This document shows positions 5,170 to 6,977 of a stretch of DNA of 6,977 nucleotides, piece by piece; positions within the stretch are counted from its first letter, which is position 1; every line of letters begins with the position of its first letter. The notes beneath the pieces are model-generated. The model was given only the letters and a program-made list of their open reading frames with translations. It did no database searches and was not told the DNA's origin. Position numbers and translations under genes: made by a program. The DNA comes from DATLAN01 sp035527455. GTDB lineage: Bacteria > Planctomycetota > Planctomycetia > Pirellulales > Thermoguttaceae. The DNA is taken from contig DATLAN010000321.1 of assembly GCA_035527455.1 (NCBI GenBank), forward strand, positions 1 to 6,977. The letters run 5' to 3'.

Positions 5170-5943
5170 CTATTGGTTCTCGAAAAACTCGCTCACATCC
5201 TCCCCGCCGGCGATGGTGAGCATGGTTTTCACGATGTGCGGATCCGTGCGGTCGCTTATGAATTTCGTCGAACCGTCGCAAAAGACCACATTTGCACCGC
5301 CGGGATGTTCGCTGCGAATGCAGAACTCCGCGTCGTCGTTGATCTGAAAGCTCATTCGATCGAACGGCAAATCCTGCGGCTGCATCCAGTGGATACCGGA
5401 GCGGGCCATCTCCGTGACCGCAATGGTGTTCTGGAGCCCGTCGGTGAATGCCGACTCGCGGGTCGTGCCGGTTCCGTCGGACAACGTCCCCGGCCCTACG
5501 ATCATGACGTAACTCGTATCGTGCGGCCCCGCCGAGGTGTCGCCGGGACAACGGTACACGTCCGGCATTTTTTCGGCGAGGGCCATGTTGTTCGGAGAGT
5601 TCCAGGGACTGGCCAAATCGTACTGCTCGTACAGTTCTTGCTCTCCGAGACCCGGCAGGATCAACACCCGCCAACTGTGCATCGGGCGTCCCTGTTCGTC
5701 GGCCTGGTAGGCGGGCGGAAAGCAGCCGTGCTCCGCATAATACGCCTGCAGCGCGATTCCGATCGATCGCACGCTATTCGAACACGGAGATCTGGTGTGA
5801 CTTCTGGTTTGTTGCAGCGTGGGCAGGACAATAATGAGGATGACGACTGCACCAAGCGACAGCACGACCAGGTCCAGCCACAGCCGGCGCGGCCAGGCCC
5901 TGGCGGTCGGTCGGTCGGAATCGTGCCTTTCGTCATTGGTCAT
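5170..5943 (-). CDS. DUF1559-family protein with H-X9-DG motif, membrane-anchored
   Basis: A 257-residue protein with a charged N-terminal tail (1-20), one membrane segment (about 22-42) and a globular part outside the membrane. SIGIALQAYYAEHGCFPPAY (60-79), SWRVLILPGLGEQELYEQYDL (90-110), RCPGD (131-135) and the C-terminal HPGGANVVFCDG (H213, D223, G224, exactly nine residues between) are hallmarks of the planctomycete DUF1559 family, often annotated as type II secretion-like pseudopilins. Here the usual prepilin cleavage motif (GFTLVELLV-like) is missing, so it is probably anchored by an uncleaved helix rather than processed. The ATG at 5943 has GAGG about 10 nt upstream. It has no evident functional tie to the isomerase genes; it is separated from them by 105 nt with a tandem repeat. 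The family's biochemical role is not established. Confidence 0.88.
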   Translation of the reverse strand: MTNDERHDSDRPTARAWPRRLWLDLVVLSLGAVVILIIVLPTLQQTRSHTRSPCSNSVRSIGIALQAYYAEHGCFPPAYQADEQGRPMHSWRVLILPGLGEQELYEQYDLASPWNSPNNMALAEKMPDVYRCPGDTSAGPHDTSYVMIVGPGTLSDGTGTTRESAFTDGLQNTIAVTEMARSGIHWMQPQDLPFDRMSFQINDDAEFCIRSEHPGGANVVFCDGSTKFISDRTDPHIVKTMLTIAGGEDVSEFFENQ

Positions 5944-6025
5944 GGTCTTGCACCCTCGTGATCGATGGTGCGACGATGTTCCCGCACGTTAGCCGGCGTC
6001 CGTCTCCTAGTCCCTAGCGTGACTG

Positions 6026-6066
6026 TCGGCCGCAGCAAAACGGCGGGCAAGCCCGCCCGCTAAACG
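6026..6066 (-). terminator. 41-bp hairpin repeat, copy 3; possible intrinsic terminator of the ABC permease
   Basis: The 28 bp at 6038-6065 are identical to 3209-3236 in copy 2, and the preceding 12 bp are diverged but still alignable (a shared GGCCGCA). On the minus strand it reads GGCGGG-CUUG-CCCGCC followed by GUUUUG, so, like copy 2, it lies 3' of a minus-strand gene and in terminator orientation. The hairpin is about 120 nt after the permease stop, with the heptamer array in between. Confidence 0.5.
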
Positions 6067-6102
6067 GCTCGTTGATAATCGGTTGCGTCAAGCACCGCTA
6101 AC

Positions 6103-6179
6103 CCCCAATCCCTCGCCCCTCACCCCTCACCCCTCACCCCTCGCCCCTCACCCCTCGCCCCTCGCCCCTCGCCCCTCGC
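6103..6179. repeat. Heptanucleotide array (eleven units) after the ABC permease
   Basis: Starting with CCCCAAT (6103-6109), ten units of CCCTCGC or CCCTCAC follow to 6179, with only the sixth base of the unit varying (G or A). The array stops 5 nt short of the permease stop codon (6185-6187). On the permease transcript it would be a G-rich run (GCGAGGG/GTGAGGG), in which regularly spaced GGG tracts could form a G-quadruplex. The CCCCAAT unit and the 7-bp period are like the short tandemly repeated repetitive (STRR) sequences described in filamentous cyanobacteria. Confidence 0.93.
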
Positions 6180-6184
6180 CCCCC

Positions 6185-6977
6185 TCAGCTACTCGCACTA
6201 CGATAACTCAACAACGACCGCTTGAACACCCAACGCGACGCCACGAGACTCCCGATCGTGGCAATCACCGCGAAGCCGGGCAGGAACCAGGCTTGGGGAC
6301 TGTCGAGGTGGAACGGTCGGACCAGCAGCCGGGCGGGGACGTTCACCGCGACCAGCACGGGAAGGAAATAGGTGAAAAAACCTAACAGCACCACGCCCAG
6401 GCCCCGGTCGTAGATCTCCATCGGGTAGCGGGAGAAGTTCGTGATGTAGAACCAGAAATCCAGCAGCGTGCGGTTGCGGCCCAGCCAGATGCTGGTCGAG
6501 GCCATGGCGATCATCAGGCTGTAATAGATCGCGATCCCGCAGAGGAGATAGAAGACGTACAGGATCGCCTCCAGGACGCCCGGCGTGTAGTTCAACTCCG
6601 GACGGCCCAGCGAATAGCCCAACAGCGCCAGCCCGCAGACAAACGGCCCGATCGCCGACCACTCGATGCGGCCCAGCGAAATGAGGAACTGGGTGTCGAT
6701 CGGCTTGACCAGCGCGAAGTCGAGCGTGCCGGTGCGGATCTGCTCGCTGAACTCGATGGCGTTGCCGAGGAACAGCCCGCGGACGATGCTGTTGATCAGC
6801 AGCGTGGTGGCCAGGAAGAGGAAGAACTGGTACTTGCCCCAGCCGCTGCCTTCTCCGATCGAAGTGGTGTTCTCGAAGATCAGGATGTAGAAGCCCAGGT
6901 TCATGAACATCCAGGACGTCGAGGCGATGGTGTCGATGAGGAAGTTGGCGCGGAACGTCATGTCGCGCACCAGGCTG
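6185..6977 (-). CDS. ABC-2 type transporter permease subunit (5' end beyond window)
   Basis: The minus-strand frame is open to the right edge, reading ..SLVRDMTFRANFLIDTIAST; a GTG at 6970 is a possible start, but homologues carry a short extra N-terminal segment ahead of the YRANF-like sequence, so the true start is probably outside. About 264 residues are visible, with around six membrane segments. RTGTLDFALVKPIDTQFLIS is the characteristic cytoplasmic block of the ABC-2 membrane_6 family (PF06182, COG3694-like), and the C-terminal GSLVASRWVFKRSLLSYRSAS tail fits the same family. These proteins pair with another permease and an ATPase to export lipids, polysaccharides, drugs or other small molecules. 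The ATPase gene would be expected upstream, beyond the window. Its position ahead of the isomerase/prenyltransferase block makes export of that product conceivable, but a DUF1559 gene and a putative terminator intervene. Confidence 0.85.
   Translation of the reverse strand, partial: SLVRDMTFRANFLIDTIASTSWMFMNLGFYILIFENTTSIGEGSGWGKYQFFLFLATTLLINSIVRGLFLGNAIEFSEQIRTGTLDFALVKPIDTQFLISLGRIEWSAIGPFVCGLALLGYSLGRPELNYTPGVLEAILYVFYLLCGIAIYYSLMIAMASTSIWLGRNRTLLDFWFYITNFSRYPMEIYDRGLGVVLLGFFTYFLPVLVAVNVPARLLVRPFHLDSPQAWFLPGFAVIATIGSLVASRWVFKRSLLSYRSASS

Noticed and set aside
4361..5674. 437-codon minus-strand frame overlapping isomerase A and the DUF1559 gene
   Set aside because: It lies in a different frame across two genes with strong motifs and includes the heptamer array; its protein is Arg/Gly-rich with no family features.
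5067..6179. CRISPR array
   Set aside because: The tandem units are 7 bp with no spacers, and the three 41-bp repeats are far apart and in mixed orientation; no cas genes are present.
1..6977. tRNA, rRNA or riboswitch
   Set aside because: I see no cloverleaf with a TTCGA-type arm and CCA end, no rRNA-like stretch, and no leader matching a riboswitch I know; the structured non-coding DNA is explained by the repeats.

Overview
All seven protein-coding genes lie on the minus strand of a GC-rich window. The DNA most resembles a planctomycete, probably of the Pirellulales type. The best evidence is a DUF1559 protein with the H-X9-DG signature, a family greatly expanded in Planctomycetes. Support comes from a heparinase-like secreted enzyme and from spacers filled with short GC-rich repeats. 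This placement is inferred; there is no rRNA or other marker here.

In transcription order (right to left) the layout is: (1) an ABC-2 type permease, cut at its 5' end by the right window edge; (2) a spacer with a heptanucleotide array and a 41-bp hairpin repeat; (3) a membrane-anchored DUF1559 protein; (4) a short spacer with a second heptanucleotide array; (5) a four-gene block: TIM-barrel sugar phosphate isomerase/epimerase A, a UbiA-type prenyltransferase overlapping A by 11 nt, a 321-nt spacer holding an inverted pair of the 41-bp repeat and a third, degenerate heptamer array, then isomerase/epimerase B and a type I phosphodiesterase/nucleotide pyrophosphatase-like protein 9 nt after B; (6) a spacer with a perfect 31-bp inverted repeat resembling a paired REP element; (7) the signal-peptide-bearing N-terminal part of a heparinase II/III-like protein, cut by the left window edge.

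The four-gene block is the most interesting part. A UbiA prenyltransferase, an AP-endonuclease-2-like TIM barrel and a nucleotide pyrophosphatase-like protein are three of the components (EboC, EboE, EboF) of the ebo cluster. That cluster is known from cyanobacteria (linked to scytonemin precursor export), other bacteria and eustigmatophyte algae. EboA, the TatD-like EboB and the dehydroquinate-synthase-like EboD are absent from the window, and a second TIM-barrel paralogue sits first in the block. This looks like a rearranged or reduced ebo-like locus, probably making or modifying a prenylated, sugar- or cyclitol-derived small molecule; the product cannot be read from sequence.

The non-coding DNA is also unusual. 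Three different 7-bp-period arrays end 0 to 5 nt from an ORF boundary, two of them directly in front of start codons that lack a Shine-Dalgarno sequence. Three copies of a 41-bp hairpin repeat occur, two of them placed and oriented like intrinsic terminators.
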